From Rhipicephalus microplus (taxonomy: Eukaryota; Arthropoda; Arachnida; Ixodida; Ixodidae), in the NCBI RefSeq assembly GCF_043290135.1, contig NW_027464604.1:937501-1001500 (forward strand): a stretch of DNA of 64,000 nt, read 5' to 3'. Positions 18,558-30,479 of the stretch are shown here, piece by piece. Both the position numbers and the translations under genes were made by a program. The first letter of the stretch is position 1; each line of letters starts with the position of its first letter. Below the pieces are notes generated by a model. That model was not told the DNA's origin and searched no databases. It worked only from the letters and a program-made list of their open reading frames with translations.

Positions 18558-18770
18558 TTAAAATGATGCTGCATGAAATGCCTTGTGTACATGTTTTCTG
18601 CGCCGCTCGAAGCCGTTGAGGCTTTCGCCACAGGGGCAAAAGCGAGCCGGCCTCCCACCAGCTGCTCTCGATACTGTTCTGGCGTCAGCTGTCGGTGTAT
18701 TTTCTGTGCATTTACAACCAAACCAGGTTCTGTTTTCACCACGATTAGCACAACTGTGTGTGGACAGCAA
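18558..18770 (-). pseudogene. Possible fragment with Cys/His-rich end (unrecognised)
   Basis: 70-residue frame with FGCKC near the start and FCPCGESLNGFERRRKHVHKAF near the end. The spacing loosely resembles a C2H2-type finger. An overlapping frame is equally open, so coding status is doubtful. Confidence 0.2.
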
Positions 18771-19317
18771 ATGTAGCCGACCATCTCGAGCACATGTGAA
18801 CGCGGTGGTTGATAAAATAGACGCACATTCTATTTTCTTTGAATTGCAGGTTCATAAATTTGCGCATACGCATGCACAGCTCAACAGGCAGAAAATACGA
18901 CCGCATGCTCGTTTATTCACAACGACACGATATGAAAACCAGTTCGGGAAAATTGTGGGCAATTACTTTACTGCAGTATTCGAACTTCTTCAGTATCGTT
19001 GCAAAAAAAAATTTTTGCTGTCTTGAAAAGCGATTCAGTTTTGCCATAGTGGGTAAAACTATCATGAATACAATACTGCATGAATTAGAACTAACAGACG
19101 CTTATGCCAAATCACATCCAAGGGCATTATTTGTAGCAGTTATCATATAAATGTGAAGTGGGCAAAAAGACGATTTCCTGCCACATATAAGTACTACAGA
19201 TAATATCTTTTACACTTTCCTTGCATTTACTGTCTGTTATCCTTAATATTGTGTCTAGCAACAAAAAAGTAAGCACTCAAAATACACCATATTTGCACAG
19301 CGCAAGACTACGAATAG

Positions 19318-19700
19318 TTAAGACGTAACTACAGATGAAGAGACAAGGACAGAAAGAGCGCTGACTTGATTGATTGATTGATTGATTTGTGGGGTTTAAC
19401 GTCGCAAAACCCCCATTTGATTATGAGGGACGCCGTAGTGGAGGGCTCCGGAAATTTTGACCACCTGGGGTTCTTTAACGTGCACCCAAATCTGAGTACA
19501 CGGGCCTAAAACATTTCTGCCTCCATCGGAAATGCAGCCGCCACAGCCGGAATTTGATCCCGCGACCTGTGGGTCAGCAGCCGAGTACCTTAGCCACTAG
19601 ACCACCCTGACGGGGCAAAAAAGAGCGCTGACTACAACTGAAATTTTATTTGCGAAAACGCTGGAAATATATACTCGTGACATAACATCACCGCACAATC
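19318..19700 (-). mobile_element. Penelope-type 3' terminal sequence fragment, split by a SINE
   Basis: The sequence around 19338-19366 and 19620-19660 (gaagagac, aggacaga, gcgctgac, then a run ending in attttattt) matches in order the terminal region of E9 at 48205-48265 on the same strand. No coding region is identified with it. Confidence 0.4.
19367..19619 (-). mobile_element. Ruka-like SINE (full length)
   Basis: (TTGA)n tail at the left, tRNA-like head at the right, and a 14-bp target duplication aaagagcgctgact at 19353-19366 and 19620-19633. Confidence 0.88.
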
Positions 19701-20548
19701 ACGCAACCTATTGCGTCACAGGAAGACAATCATCACCTCATTATATGGTTACAACGCCACAACGTCACCGCGATGACAAAATCCGCAAACGAAATAGTTG
19801 AGACCCTTGCACACTTTGATGAAAAACTGCTTATGGACAAGGACGACGAAAGAAAAACACAAAAACACCTTCTAGTGTTTTCCTTACACTGTCCTCGTCT
19901 ACGCGTGGTTTTCCCTCAAAATGTGCAGAAGAACCAACTAGCCTAAGTTCAAATTTTATTCAGAAATATTTTAGGCGACTGATGTGGTCTAAAGAACAGA
20001 AACACACTATTTACACAACACACTAGTTGCCGTACGTCAAGGCAGCAGCGCAATTAGTTTTAGTCTGCCATCTCAGATCCAGTTTCCACCCGCTATACGT
20101 TTTGTTCCACATAATATGTTTGTAAAAGTTGTATAATTTGCTCCACCCTATATTGTTCAGTGGGGAATTTTGTGGCCCACCAAGCTGCTTTACCAGGCCG
20201 ACTTCAATTATTCTCAACTGACATCCACCAATCCCAATGTACAGTCGCGTAAGTATATGATATCTGCGCGGGCATATTATAGATAAACAACCGATCAGCA
20301 GCGCCGATATCCGTGCAAACGACGAGCTTGACAAGAAGAACGGCAAGGACATTTTTTTTTACTTGCTGAAGCTTGAACGCCAATTTCAGCAAGTAAAAAT
20401 GGCAGTAACCAATAATGGTTTGGTGTCGACCGCAGTTTCAATCGTAGTGCGCCCTCCTGCAATTAAAGAAACCTTAACTTGCACGGAGCAACATCGAATG
20501 ATCCCGTAACATCTGCACTTCGGCAACCACAACGTTCCGACCAGAGAG

Positions 20549-20648
20549 GATGGATGGATGGATGGATGGATGGATGGATGGATGGATGGATGGATGGATG
20601 GATGGATGGATGGATGGATGGATGGATGGATGAATGGATGGATGGATG
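20549..20648. repeat. (GGAT)n microsatellite, probable 3' tail of E5
   Basis: About 25 GGAT units with one GAAT variant. It lies at the 3' end of the minus-strand LINE E5, where such a tail is expected. Confidence 0.85.
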
Positions 20649-20958
20649 GGGCCCTACTTTTTAGATCAGGCAGTGGTTAACGCCACCTAGACGTAATACT
20701 TAGTTAACTAACCACTAGATTTTTTTTTACCTTTAAATAGTGAAGTTGAGGACTAGTACTTTGAAGTGAAGGATTTAATTTTCACTCGTGCACTGACTTT
20801 AGCGACAAATCAGATAATCTTCTAGTTAATTCTACCTGCTTAAAGTCTATTTTGCCCTCCCTGTCCCTAAACACCGGTGTTCTGAAAAACTCTGCGCCAT
20901 CTTCCTGAACTATAGGGTGAAGCCCCTTACAGAACACTATAAAATGTTCGGCAGCTTC

Positions 20959-21573
20959 CTACTCTTCTCCACACGCACTGCACACCATGTCTACCCCTTC
21001 GTATTTGGCCCGATATGTCTTGGTTCGAAATACTCCCATCCTGGTCTCAAACAGAGGAGAACTACCCCGAGTATTATCATAAATTCTTTCCTTGGCAATT
21101 TTCTGCTTAAAAGTTCGATAGATCTCTAGTGAGGACTTCTTATTCATGCCAATTCTCCACATGTCAGTCTCAGCTTCCTTCACCTTCTTCGTAACCAATA
21201 ATTCTTTTTGGTTTGGCCGCCTGCTGCTTTCTAAATATTTACCAGTCAATTTTCTCGTTCGCTTCCTCCATTTTGTATCGACTTTCTTCATGTACAAGTA
21301 GCTGAAAACCTTCCTTGCCCAACGCTACTCCCCCATTTCTCTCAATCGCTTCTCAAACTTTTTCTTGCTGCTAGCTTCCTTGCCCTCAAATGATGTCCAT
21401 CCGATATCACCTTGTACTCCCTGATTTAGTGTGTTCCCGTGAGCTCCTAAAGCAAGCCTACCTATTCCACGTTGCTTGATTTCTAATCTTGCTTGAACTC
21501 CTGATCTCATGCACACGACCGCATTGCCGAACGTCAGCCCAGGAACCATGACCCCTATCCAAAATCCTCTCAC
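20959..21573 (-). pseudogene. E5 ORF2 C-terminal region
   Basis: Two frames (21573-21325, 20959-21297). The first has the post-RT helix region (GNAVVCMRSGVQARLEIKQR...RLALGAHGNT). The second is basic and ends VDMVCSACGEE, a CxxC of a terminal zinc-finger-like motif. Separated by a stop and a shift. Confidence 0.6.
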
Positions 21574-21690
21574 AACATCATACCTATTTCAATTCCACAG
21601 TGCCCTAGTTTTTATCACTGCTGCATTCCTGTTACCTTTAGTCGTCACGTATATATTGTGTTCCCTTAGGTACTCGGTCCCAATGCTTAT

Positions 21691-22500
21691 TCATAGGCCC
21701 GGATATTTGTATTTATCTGTTACCTCTAGCGTGACTTCGTGAATCCTAAGCTCACAACCTTCATTATGAATAAAAATCATGATAGCTGATTTTTCTTTAC
21801 TGAATCTGAACCATAACTTAACTCCCTCATTGACGCAGATGTCCATCAATCTCTGAAAATCTTCCTTGTGGTCGGCCATGAGCACTATATGATCTGCGTA
21901 CATTACTGGTCGTAGTGCCTGATCAATGAGTTTTCCTTGTTTCACGAACGAGAGGTTGAAGCCAAGTCCACTTCCCTCTAATTTGGCCTCTAATCCTTGT
22001 AGGTACATCATGAATAATAATGGTGACAAAGGACACACCTGCCTAAGCACCCGTTTCTCCTATGTGGGCTTGGATACCTGTTTTTTCCACTTTATAACTA
22101 CCTTGTTACTTTTATAGATATCCTTTAAAAGTTTAGTGATCGCATCTTTCACACCAGGTGTGCCCAGTACTCCCCACAAGTCCTCTTGAACCACGCTATC
22201 GTACGCCCCCTGATATCCAAAAATGCTGGCCATAGGGACCTGTGTTTCTTTTCGGCTATTTCGATGCACTGCGTCAGTGAGAACAGATTGATTTCACCTC
22301 CTGTGTTTCTGAAACCCATTCTGCAGTTCTCCCAGCACCCCCTCATCTTCTATCCATGCCTGACGGCTTTCACTTATAATTTGGATTGCCAACCTGTAGA
22401 TACTGATGTCACTCTTATAGGACGGTCGTTGCTTATGTCAGCTTTGCCTCCCTTTCCTTTATAGATCATGCTCATCCTGCTAAGCTTCCATCCATCGGGG
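21691..22500 (-). pseudogene. E5 reverse transcriptase
   Basis: Recognisable blocks: FGYQGAYDSVVQEDLW (palm, first catalytic Asp), IKWKKQVSKP, RQVCPLSPLLFMMYLQGLE, and PVMYADHIVLMADH where YADD is expected. The second catalytic Asp is His, so the enzyme is dead. A shift separates 22269-22060 from 22050-21691. Confidence 0.75.
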
Positions 22501-22818
22501 ACTTTACCAATAAATATTATTCTGCTTACTGCCTCTCTCAAAGTCTGTTTAACTTAGGACCCATTGTCTTTATCAGAATAATTGTAATGCCATCTGGGCC
22601 TGTTGATGTACTACTTGGAACCCTCTTTTCGGTCCTTTCCCACTCTCGTTGTGAAAATAGAGCTATTGTGCCACTTGATCGTCCTTGTCTATTCTGGAGC
22701 ATGAGGCACTTCTGTGTTGAAAATTTTCTGTCACACTTGTTCTTATATATTCAAATGCTTCGTCCCTTTCTAGCCTAGCACCTTGAGCTGTAGTTATAAA
22801 CCTCTGCTCTAGGCTTGT

Positions 22819-23903
22819 TTAATTTCTTAGGGAGTCTAGATGGTTCCAATATTTCGCAGCTGCCGTTGTGTCTTCTTTATGTACTTCTTCCAGCCACTGA
22901 GAACCCTTTCTTTTAAGCTTTTCATTGATCAGGAGGGATGCTTCCCTTCTAGAGCTTAGAAAGATGTCCCATTTTCTTTCCACATCGTCTGTAGGTTCAC
23001 CCCATTGCTTATCATGTCTGTGTTCCCTAGGCATTTCCTGGCGTTTTGCTATGTCTCTCTTAACTTCCTCTTTCCTCCAACTCTTGGGCTTGTGTCTTCT
23101 TTTCTGGTGTGACTTGTCACGTGCCTTAGCAAGCTCTAGCTCAAACAGTCTAATTAATTTTGTGTATGTCCACACTGTTTTCTTATCCTCAGGGATTACT
23201 TTCTCAATTTTGGTAGCAATTGCTATTTGTCTTTCTGAATGAAAATTTTCCTGCAGTTGCTCATCTTGTCTCCTTCTCACTTTCGCTGCTCTTCCAAAAC
23301 TTATCTTCATACGTTCGTGATCACTACCCAGACTTCTGGTGCCACCTTCATCTGCGTGCATTCCAAAATGAGCTTGTCATACATCCTATGTGACAACAAT
23401 GCGTAATCTATCGTTGACTGCAGCTTTCCTACCTCCCATGTTATTTGCCCTTCACACTTCTCGGTACTTGTGCAAATGATCAAATCATGCCTTTCCCACA
23501 TATCTATGATCATTATGCCTGTTGAGTCAGTATACTTATCTATATCTTCTTTATGCGCATTCATATCTCCTAGTATAATTATCTCGCACTCTCCTCCTAG
23601 TTCCTCAATGTCCTTTGATATACACTCCACCATTGCCTGGTTTTCCTCTCTGGCCTTTGCTCCCGTACACAAGTACACCAAACCATGGAGTGTCATCTGC
23701 CCAGCTACTTTCCCTCTTAACCATAAATGTTCCATGCATCTCTGCTTGACTCTTTGCCAACCCATGCGCTTATGTGTAAATGCACCAATTCCGCCCCCGT
23801 TTTTGCTGCCTTCTGTTCTATTACAATATTCCCATACGTAGTCCGGATTGCAGGGCGGTTGCTCAATGTCCCGAAAATGTGTCTCCACAACCCTATATAC
23901 CAT
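22819..23903 (-). pseudogene. E5 APE endonuclease and linker
   Basis: VYRVVETHFRDIEQPP (catalytic Glu region), GGGIGAFTHKRM, EIIILGDMNAHKED (GDMN), STIDYALLS, then after a frameshift LGSDHERMKISF (SDH). The linker is Lys/Arg-rich helical sequence (22819-23300). The order and motifs are those of a LINE AP-type endonuclease. Confidence 0.75.
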
Positions 23904-23944
23904 CAGCTCCTACTGCCTCAAGTGCTTTTCTATCTCTTCGCACT

Positions 23945-24133
23945 TTAACCTATTCCTGCCACCCTGCATGTCAAATAGCCTACGTCTGACTTAGCTCGGC
24001 CCTTGTGCTTACGTCGATTTCTTCTCTCACGGACTTCGTGTGGCTTGAATATTTGTGCCCCTTTAGGTCCGTCTTTGGCTACACTGTTGGCCTCAGGGCT
24101 CTGGGTACCCCTAAAAAAGCTATGGCTTGGCAA
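23945..24133 (-). pseudogene. E5 basic linker at the start of ORF2
   Basis: Basic stretch (VRERRNRRKHKGRAKSD) followed by VGYLTCRVAG, the degenerate start of the endonuclease domain. It links the SGNH region to APE. Confidence 0.5.
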
Positions 24134-24142
24134 CCCATTCTG

Positions 24143-24688
24143 TTACTGACACTCCTGCCCATCGCACCACTGTAGTGAATGCCAACCTGTGAAAAGGGGG
24201 CGAGCGCCGGGCTCATACACGTCTTGGTTAACTTCCATTACGCTGTATCCGAGTTGCCGGCTCAAACCCTTGATCACAAAATTGGCCTCCACTACCCTCC
24301 TTTCAATCCCACGAGGCTGCCCCCAGACCTCTGGAGCTGTGCGTATGGTCACATGTACACTCCCAGAGGCTTTTCGCAGCTTACGCATCCCATTCTCTAG
24401 CTTTCTCTGAAGGTTCTCATCCTTGCCCTTTATCACGTCATTGAGCCTAGCATGAATAATGACTAGATTTTTGCCCTCCATGCTGTTTTCTACAACCTCC
24501 TGAGCTTCTGCCAGTGCATCCACCTTGCTCTTCCCTGGCTGTGCCTTCATTCTCACTCTCCCATCTTCCTTCACTGTCTTGAAGACGCCATCCCTAGCCC
24601 TGGCCACGTTAGAGTCCCTCACCACCAGGAATTTTCTATGCTCCAATCGCTGGCTTCCTGTTTCTGATGGCGCCCCTGTTTGCTTCAC
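24143..24688 (-). pseudogene. E5 SGNH/GDSL-hydrolase-like domain
   Basis: 181 residues. FLVVRDSNVAR sits where the catalytic block normally reads GDSN, so the Gly is Arg here. Further blocks include NLVIIHARLNDVIKG, where GxND is usual and the Gly is Arg, and VHVTIRTAPEV. Esterase-type ORF1 domains are known in CR1-group LINEs; their role in transposition is not settled. Both block changes suggest decay. Confidence 0.65.
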
Positions 24689-25271
24689 TTGTTTCTCTCT
24701 CTGCCGTCTGTCCTGTGTTTTTGTCGTGCTTGAAAATGCTGCGCCATTGAGCTGTATGTTCTCGGAGCCTCCGTGCTGTGGCCAGACACTGCGGCCCCCT
24801 CACCTCCCTTCTCGCCTGTTCCTTCCCGCCTGTCGCCTTCTCCGCTACCCGCGCCTTCCGTCTCACACCGCTCGGGGCCTGGGCAAAGCGTCATTAGCTC
24901 CTTTACCCGCTGCTCTAGCTCGGTCCGCCCTTCCCGTTCTTTTCGAAGGTCACAATTCATTTGCTCTAATAGGCTGGTGGTAGCCTCCTCCCACTCACGC
25001 GACGCTCCGAGCTCTTTTTTGGACTTCTATCCTCTGCTCCCGTTCCGCCCTAGGCTCCCCCTCAAGCCCGTTGACGCTAGCCTCCGTGCGCTGCACGGCC
25101 GCCTTCAGTGCCTCGCACAGCCTGTAAACGAAGCTCGCCTTCTGTGCGCCGGCCAAACTCGGGTAATGCTCTCTCATCTAAGTAGCACCAGCGCTTGCAT
25201 TCTTTGCACTGCACCAGCTCACTCTCACTCGTGGTTTTCCTAGCCTCTTTAGACATCGCCCGCCCGACCAT
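24685..25271 (-). pseudogene. E5 ORF1 N-terminus: Cys finger and coiled coil
   Basis: 25271-25077 holds VQCKECKRWCYLDE, a CxxC...WCY start of a PHD-like finger. After a shift, 25177-24995 gives SFVYRLCEALKAAVQ, the finger end with one Cys lost, and a coiled coil. 24960-24685 continues with REGRTELEQRVKELM and a Gly/Glu-rich linker. Confidence 0.55.
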
Positions 25272-25555
25272 CGGACCAAGCGCCCGACAGCCTTACGCTC
25301 AACCCTAATCCCTCTATCCAGCCGCCTCCGTTAACTCTCCTACCTCAACACCTGATTGAAGCTGCCGCCTACACCGCACACATACGTGTTCAATTTCGCT
25401 AGTAGCTTCTCACTAGGTCCCCTTCGTGTTCGGCTCTAGCTGTTTAACAACTAACTGGGCACCCCGAACTTCTTCAAAACAGCCGCCTACCCTATTCAGT
25501 AGGTCACCGTCACTACAACGTTGCCCGTGTCCCACGCTTACGGAGCTAGCAACGC

Positions 25556-27750
25556 TAATTATTGATTAGGAGAGAAAAAATAATAATGGTGTTCACAAAC
25601 ACAAAATATTGAAGAGAAACATATCTCTCGTCACGCGCTGCGCCTGCACCAACCAACCTTTGATACCCTTGCACGACATTGAATCTGCCGAACAGGCGGA
25701 GTGCGCGAAAACACGTCCGCACAGCTCGGAAGTAGGGTGAGAATGACCGTCTGCCGGCGTTCGAGCGAAGCGCATGGATTGCCGAACAAGATCTGGCCGC
25801 GCCGCCGCACGCGGTGTCCACACCTAAATATTCCTACACCGTGTACTTTACGTACGTCGTAACTACTCGTAGTCTTGCGCTGTGCAAATATGTTGATTGC
25901 CAATCACCAACTAGCCCAAGCGTCTGTCTTATCAAGTTACCTTAAAATACTTTTCCTAATAAAGCACAGATTGTATTGAACTTCTGCTGAATGCTTGAAA
26001 AGGAATTGTGCTTTCTCATCCCTTTCCCTGGCGTGCACCTTGCCGTCACAATATTCATTGTAGTGAAAGCAGAATGCCAATACTGCACCTATTCTGACAA
26101 TTTTTTTTAATTCTACAGCATATACAATAGCGCCACAAGCCAGCATAGTTGCTAGTAACGGTGTCAAAGAAGCATGGAGGTCGATGACCATGTACCTTTA
26201 GAGAGGGCAAATGTATAAAAATGTGTAAATTAAGGTGTCATACTGCTTAGTACACCTTAATGGGAAGAGATAGCAACATCAATGTCAAAGTGCCAAGTTG
26301 TCACACAAACGTTTTAGTTCATTCGTGCCGAAAAGAGCATCTGCATAGAACCACCCGCTCAGCTAAGTTGCCAACAGCCATGAATATTTTCTAGCTGTCT
26401 AGCGTAACATTTCCTAATGTAAATGTATTAACCACTCTTGCTTGTACACTGACATTGAGAGTATAATAAAGAATTACGTTTAGCTCATGTACTTTGGTGA
26501 TGCAGTTGCATTAAAATTGCATGCTTGTACTTGTTTAAAAGGGCATACAAAGAAAATGCTGTTTTTTTTATTTCTGCAGCATTCTGCATAGCCACCGATT
26601 CACCAAGTTCCAGAAGGTTCATTTAGATATATACTGTCATAGTAAAATAAAAGTACATAAACACTGTGGATGCACCTTTTATTTTATTTTTTTCTTCTGT
26701 TATTTGCAGCTCCTCTAAAGCTGACTCGCATACGACGTTTTTCGGAGCCATCTGCTGGTTCAGTTTCTTACACTTGGATCTTCAGGAAATGTTGACTTTG
26801 CTCTAGAGCTTACAGCGCCAGTTGAGATCACGGAGTCCGCAGGTCTTCCTTTGGCCAGATCCCTTAGAGGCCTTATGTAACATAAGCATTGTGAATGCTG
26901 ACTGGACATTTTGCTTCCTCATTATACTTTTTATAGAGAGCCTGCAAAGAAAGGAGGGGTTAATACCCAAAAGGGCGGTGCCACCTTACAAATATTGAGG
27001 AATCACTCTCAAAGACAGAACATTTGAAATTCAAGACGACAGAAATAAAGCAATTGGAGAACGATTTGTTCCTAGAAGTGGTGAACAAACAGTTAGAAAG
27101 CAATTTGCCACTTTCAAATAAAAAACAAACTTTTGACTCTTTCATTGTTAAAAATGTGTGGCACATGACAAAGACGTGGACTAAGAAAGACAATGGATTG
27201 TCCCGTCACATTTCCTATAGTTATTGTGTGCCACACACTTTCAGGATTTATCACCAACCAAGCCTATCCCACATTTTGTCAATTTAACTTTATATAGGTT
27301 CTTCTATAGTTCTGACACTGATGTAAAAACTGGCTGTGGTATATTGACATAAACTACAACAAAATCGTTGCCATCTTTTCTGCCCGAGAGTGGTTCCTCT
27401 GCCTTTCAGAACGGCACTGATCTTCTATATTAAACATGAAATAATTTCGTCAAATTCACGCCAGATCACAGAAAAAGGTGAAACATGTACGTCCCACTGA
27501 CTCAGAAGGGTGTTTGAAAAAAGTGGGAAAATACTGTCTCATGAAGGCGCCATCTCACAATTGTATCAACAGGTATTTCAATTATCAAAACACCGCTTTC
27601 GCTCTTCCTTTCACTGGTATTCTTTCTCAAAGCCATTTCGCCCTTTCGCTGAGCACCCCTCTAGGTGCTTTTCCGCCAGTCACGTTTTTTTAAGCCCCCT
27701 TGATTTAACCTTTCCCCCCCCCCTTCCCTTCGCACACACCCCCTATATTT
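25556..27750. other. No supported gene
   Basis: GC-rich patch at 25620-25830, otherwise AT-rich. Short ORFs only; none has a recognisable motif. Confidence 0.6.
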
Positions 27751-27754
27751 TACC

Positions 27755-28020
27755 TCGCATTAACGTGATGGCGTTAAAGAGCTCGTGTCACAAATTAAAC
27801 CGTCGGCACCATCAGTTGTGAGCGACAAATTGAGAAAGGAGAAAATAAACGAATAAAATTTTTGGTCCCATTGAGGATCGAACCCATTCGTGTGGCAAGC
27901 AGGTGGCCTATCACAAAACCACGATGTTACTTGAAACTGCTTCGGGAAGCAAACACTACCTGAATGCCATGTAGTAGAAGGAGTCTCCTTAACGCATTTT
28001 GTTCGACAGTTGTCACGATG
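27755..28020 (-). mobile_element. tRNA-derived SINE, second family
   Basis: On the minus strand, box A-like (GTGGTTTTGTGATAGG) and box B (GGGTTCGATCC) lie at about 27930-27870, followed by an AT-rich body. Unlike Ruka in sequence. Boundaries are approximate. Confidence 0.5.
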
Positions 28021-28258
28021 AAAACCAGCCCATTCAGCGATTTGTAGGCGCATTTGGGAAGCCATCAAACTATATCGAACAAAGCCGGGATAGTGCAGCC
28101 ATCGTCGCTAAAAACACAGAGGAACTTTCGAATAGCTCTAAAAATGGACAACTACGTCTATTTGGCGGAAAACATATCATGCCTTTCCACAGGAGTTGAT
28201 CTAGCAAATAGCAAACGCTAGATCATGTGCTGCCATCTTTGAGGCATTGTGAGAATTT

Positions 28259-28447
28259 GTGCCCCTTCAAGGAAATGCCATTTCAACAAACCACAACACT
28301 TGCATAGATTTAGCTTTTCATTCTCACGATACCGTTAAAGAAGTGAACTACTGCAGTGACCATTTCACCGAACATAAGGCAATGATTGTTGCGGTTGGCT
28401 GGAACAGGTCTCCAGAAGAACAAGTCGAACAATTGCCAGATAACTAA
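28259..28447 (+). pseudogene. LINE endonuclease C-terminal remnant
   Basis: Frame reading STNHNTCIDLAF...VNYCSDHFTEHKAMIVAV. The TCIDL...SDH pattern fits the end of an APE endonuclease (SDH). Isolated and short. Confidence 0.4.
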
Positions 28448-28739
28448 CTCAAGGCGGATGACGGAATGTGACCATTTACGAATACAAGTGTCACGCCTAC
28501 GCGCAGTTCATAATACAGCACCATATGACTATATCACTGTACAACATTTTCATGTAGTTTAAATTAAAGTGCTGTTAAATCGATCAAAATGCTGTACCAT
28601 TACTATAGATACGTCACACTTGCGCGCGCGTGTAACAAAACATAATAATAATTATGCACCTAGCGGTTAAAGGGCACACTAGGGACCGGATTTCACTATC
28701 GCATTTGACTCTTAAGGGCGAAGCTTGAGGGTCCCTCAA

Positions 28740-29075
28740 TCTTTTTTCCTTTCTACCCAGTCTTCGTTCCCAGGGCCAGTTGATTGAAAGCATTGATCCA
28801 ACGTGTTCAGATTGTGGCGCTGTATCTACGTTAGACCACATGCTATGGCAGTGCCCCTCATCACGCGACTCTCGGCACATAACCGAAGAGGAATGAAGCT
28901 CTGTGCTCGGGAGCTCAGAACTTGCACATCAACTCTGGGCTGTCCAGAGAGCCCACGACGCTGCGGTGAAGCTCGGCCTACCCGTTTCAACGTGGGAGTG
29001 GCCCGCTGCTCTACCTCCTTGAGGTAGTGTTCCTCAGGACCTCAATTAAGTTCTTTGTCTGTCTGTCTGTCTCTC
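28740..29075 (+). mobile_element. 5'-truncated LINE 3' end with (CTGT)n tail
   Basis: Encodes PTCSDCGAVSTLDHMLWQCP (a C-C-H-C finger at the end of an ORF2), a stop, then AVQRAHDAAVKLGLPVSTWEWP. A short 3' UTR follows, with a tctg tetranucleotide tail at about 29057-29073. The rest of the element is absent. Confidence 0.65.
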
Positions 29076-29905
29076 CTTAATTCTCTTCACTCTCACTGTC
29101 CCTTAGATTCCTTCGCGAGTGTATCGGTTGAGGTGTAATCACATGACAGGCAGTTATCGTGCCCTCTACACCCAATTTTCTTACCTTTTCGTCTTTTAGA
29201 AAAGATTTACCCCCTCCCCCTTCGATCACGCGTGGCATGCAGGTGTACGTGCAGTCTCTGCGTACCTAAAAAAATGTTTGCCGCGGAGAGGTGGCAGACG
29301 CAGAAAACGCCGCGAACAGCAAGGACATGAATGCGATGTGCGTCAGAATGAGTTGTGCATCACAAGGAGGACAGAAAGGCACGGATTGTTTTTCTAGAAT
29401 TCGTGGCACACCAACTGCTCACAGTGCCATCACGTGTTGCATCATTGATCGTGATGGCATTCTGCATACGATGAGCGTGTTTATTTCAGTTCTTGAAAAG
29501 ATATTGGAGGAGATTTAGGGGCCCTTCAATGAACTGCCCCATACAGGCACTAGGTGGGCTCCCGCTTTCCAATGATTTCAGTGATGGCCTAGGCCCACTA
29601 GGCAGTCGGGTCGGAGCAGCCAAGCAAGCCTGCGTCCCAGAATTTTTGAGATGGGTAGGGTGAAAGGGGTTAGGTCTGGAGCTTTTGGCACAACCATACC
29701 AAGAGGAAAATGTCAGAAAATTTTCTCAAAGTGCTGGCACTTCCCTATGTAAATGGGGTCAAAGTGTATACTATTTCTAGGCACAAACCATTTTCGTATT
29801 ACAACAAAGGACGATTCACGCCTCTGCTTTCCTGAGGGCTCTATTAGGTTTTGGGTATATGTGACAGCAAGAGTTGACAAAATTGTATGATCTTCCTAAA
29901 GATGT
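29076..29905. other. No supported gene
   Basis: Mixed sequence; a 75-residue plus ORF at 29291-29518 has no recognisable feature. Confidence 0.55.
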
Positions 29906-30010
29906 AGCTCAGAGTTGATAGGGGTGAAGACAATGCCTGGAGAGCGAACGGGCTGCCCCGCCACGGTCGTCAATTGGCTAAGATAACTGCTAAATGCTGT
30001 GGCTGCTGAC
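29906..30010 (+). repeat. Partial duplicate of a SINE head with its upstream flank
   Basis: About 105 bp matching 30179-30283 at an offset of 273 bp: 50 bp of unique flank plus the first 55 bp of a Ruka-like head (from 29956). Confidence 0.75.
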
Positions 30011-30228
30011 ATCACATAAGAAAACTTCTAGAGGTGCTCGCGTCATTTGTTAGAGGACGCGGAGGCAACGATAACAAGCAGAAATCTTGGCAACGATTGG
30101 TAATGAGCGAGCGTCTGACGTTCGTGAGTCCAAGTTGGTGAAACGCCATCTTTACTCGACCAAGAACGGTGTTTTCGCAGCTCAGAATTGATAGGGGTGA
30201 AGACAGTGCCTGGAGAGCGAGCGGGCTG

Positions 30229-30478
30229 CCCCGCCACGGTCGTCAATTGGCTAAGGTGACTGCTTACTGCAGTGGTTGCTGACTGTTAGGTCACAGGATC
30301 GAATCCTGGCTGTGGCGGCTGCACTTTTTATCGGGGCTAAAATGCTGTAGGCCCATGTGCTCAGATTTAGGTGCACGTTAAACAACTCCAGGAGGTCGCA
30401 ATTTCCGGAGCCCTCCACTACGACATCTCTCATAATCATATGGTGGGTTTGAGATGCTAAACCCCACATATCAATCAA
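30229..30478 (+). mobile_element. Ruka-like SINE (diverged)
   Basis: Head from 30229 (ccccgccacgg) with a diverged box A and box B (gatcgaatcc); the body matches other copies; caatcaa tail at 30472-30478. More divergent than the 9265 and 19367 copies. Confidence 0.8.
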
Positions 30479-30479
30479 C

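Larger units (their letters stand above)
20549..25555 (-). mobile_element. E5: decayed CR1-group LINE with SGNH-type ORF1
   Basis: Minus-strand order: 5' leader (about 25555-25272), ORF1 Cys-finger and coiled coil (25271-24685), SGNH/GDSL-like domain (24688-24143), basic linker (24133-23945), APE endonuclease (23903-23307), linker (23361-22819), RT (about 22500-21691), C-terminal region (21573-20959), 3' UTR and (CATC)n tail. All parts carry stops or frameshifts, so the element is a fossil, but nearly full length at about 5 kb. Confidence 0.8.

Noticed and set aside
26709..26880. Exon-like segment after a tttgcag acceptor
   Set aside because: The likely frame stops within 30 codons and the continuation is in another frame; no donor or polyadenylation context.
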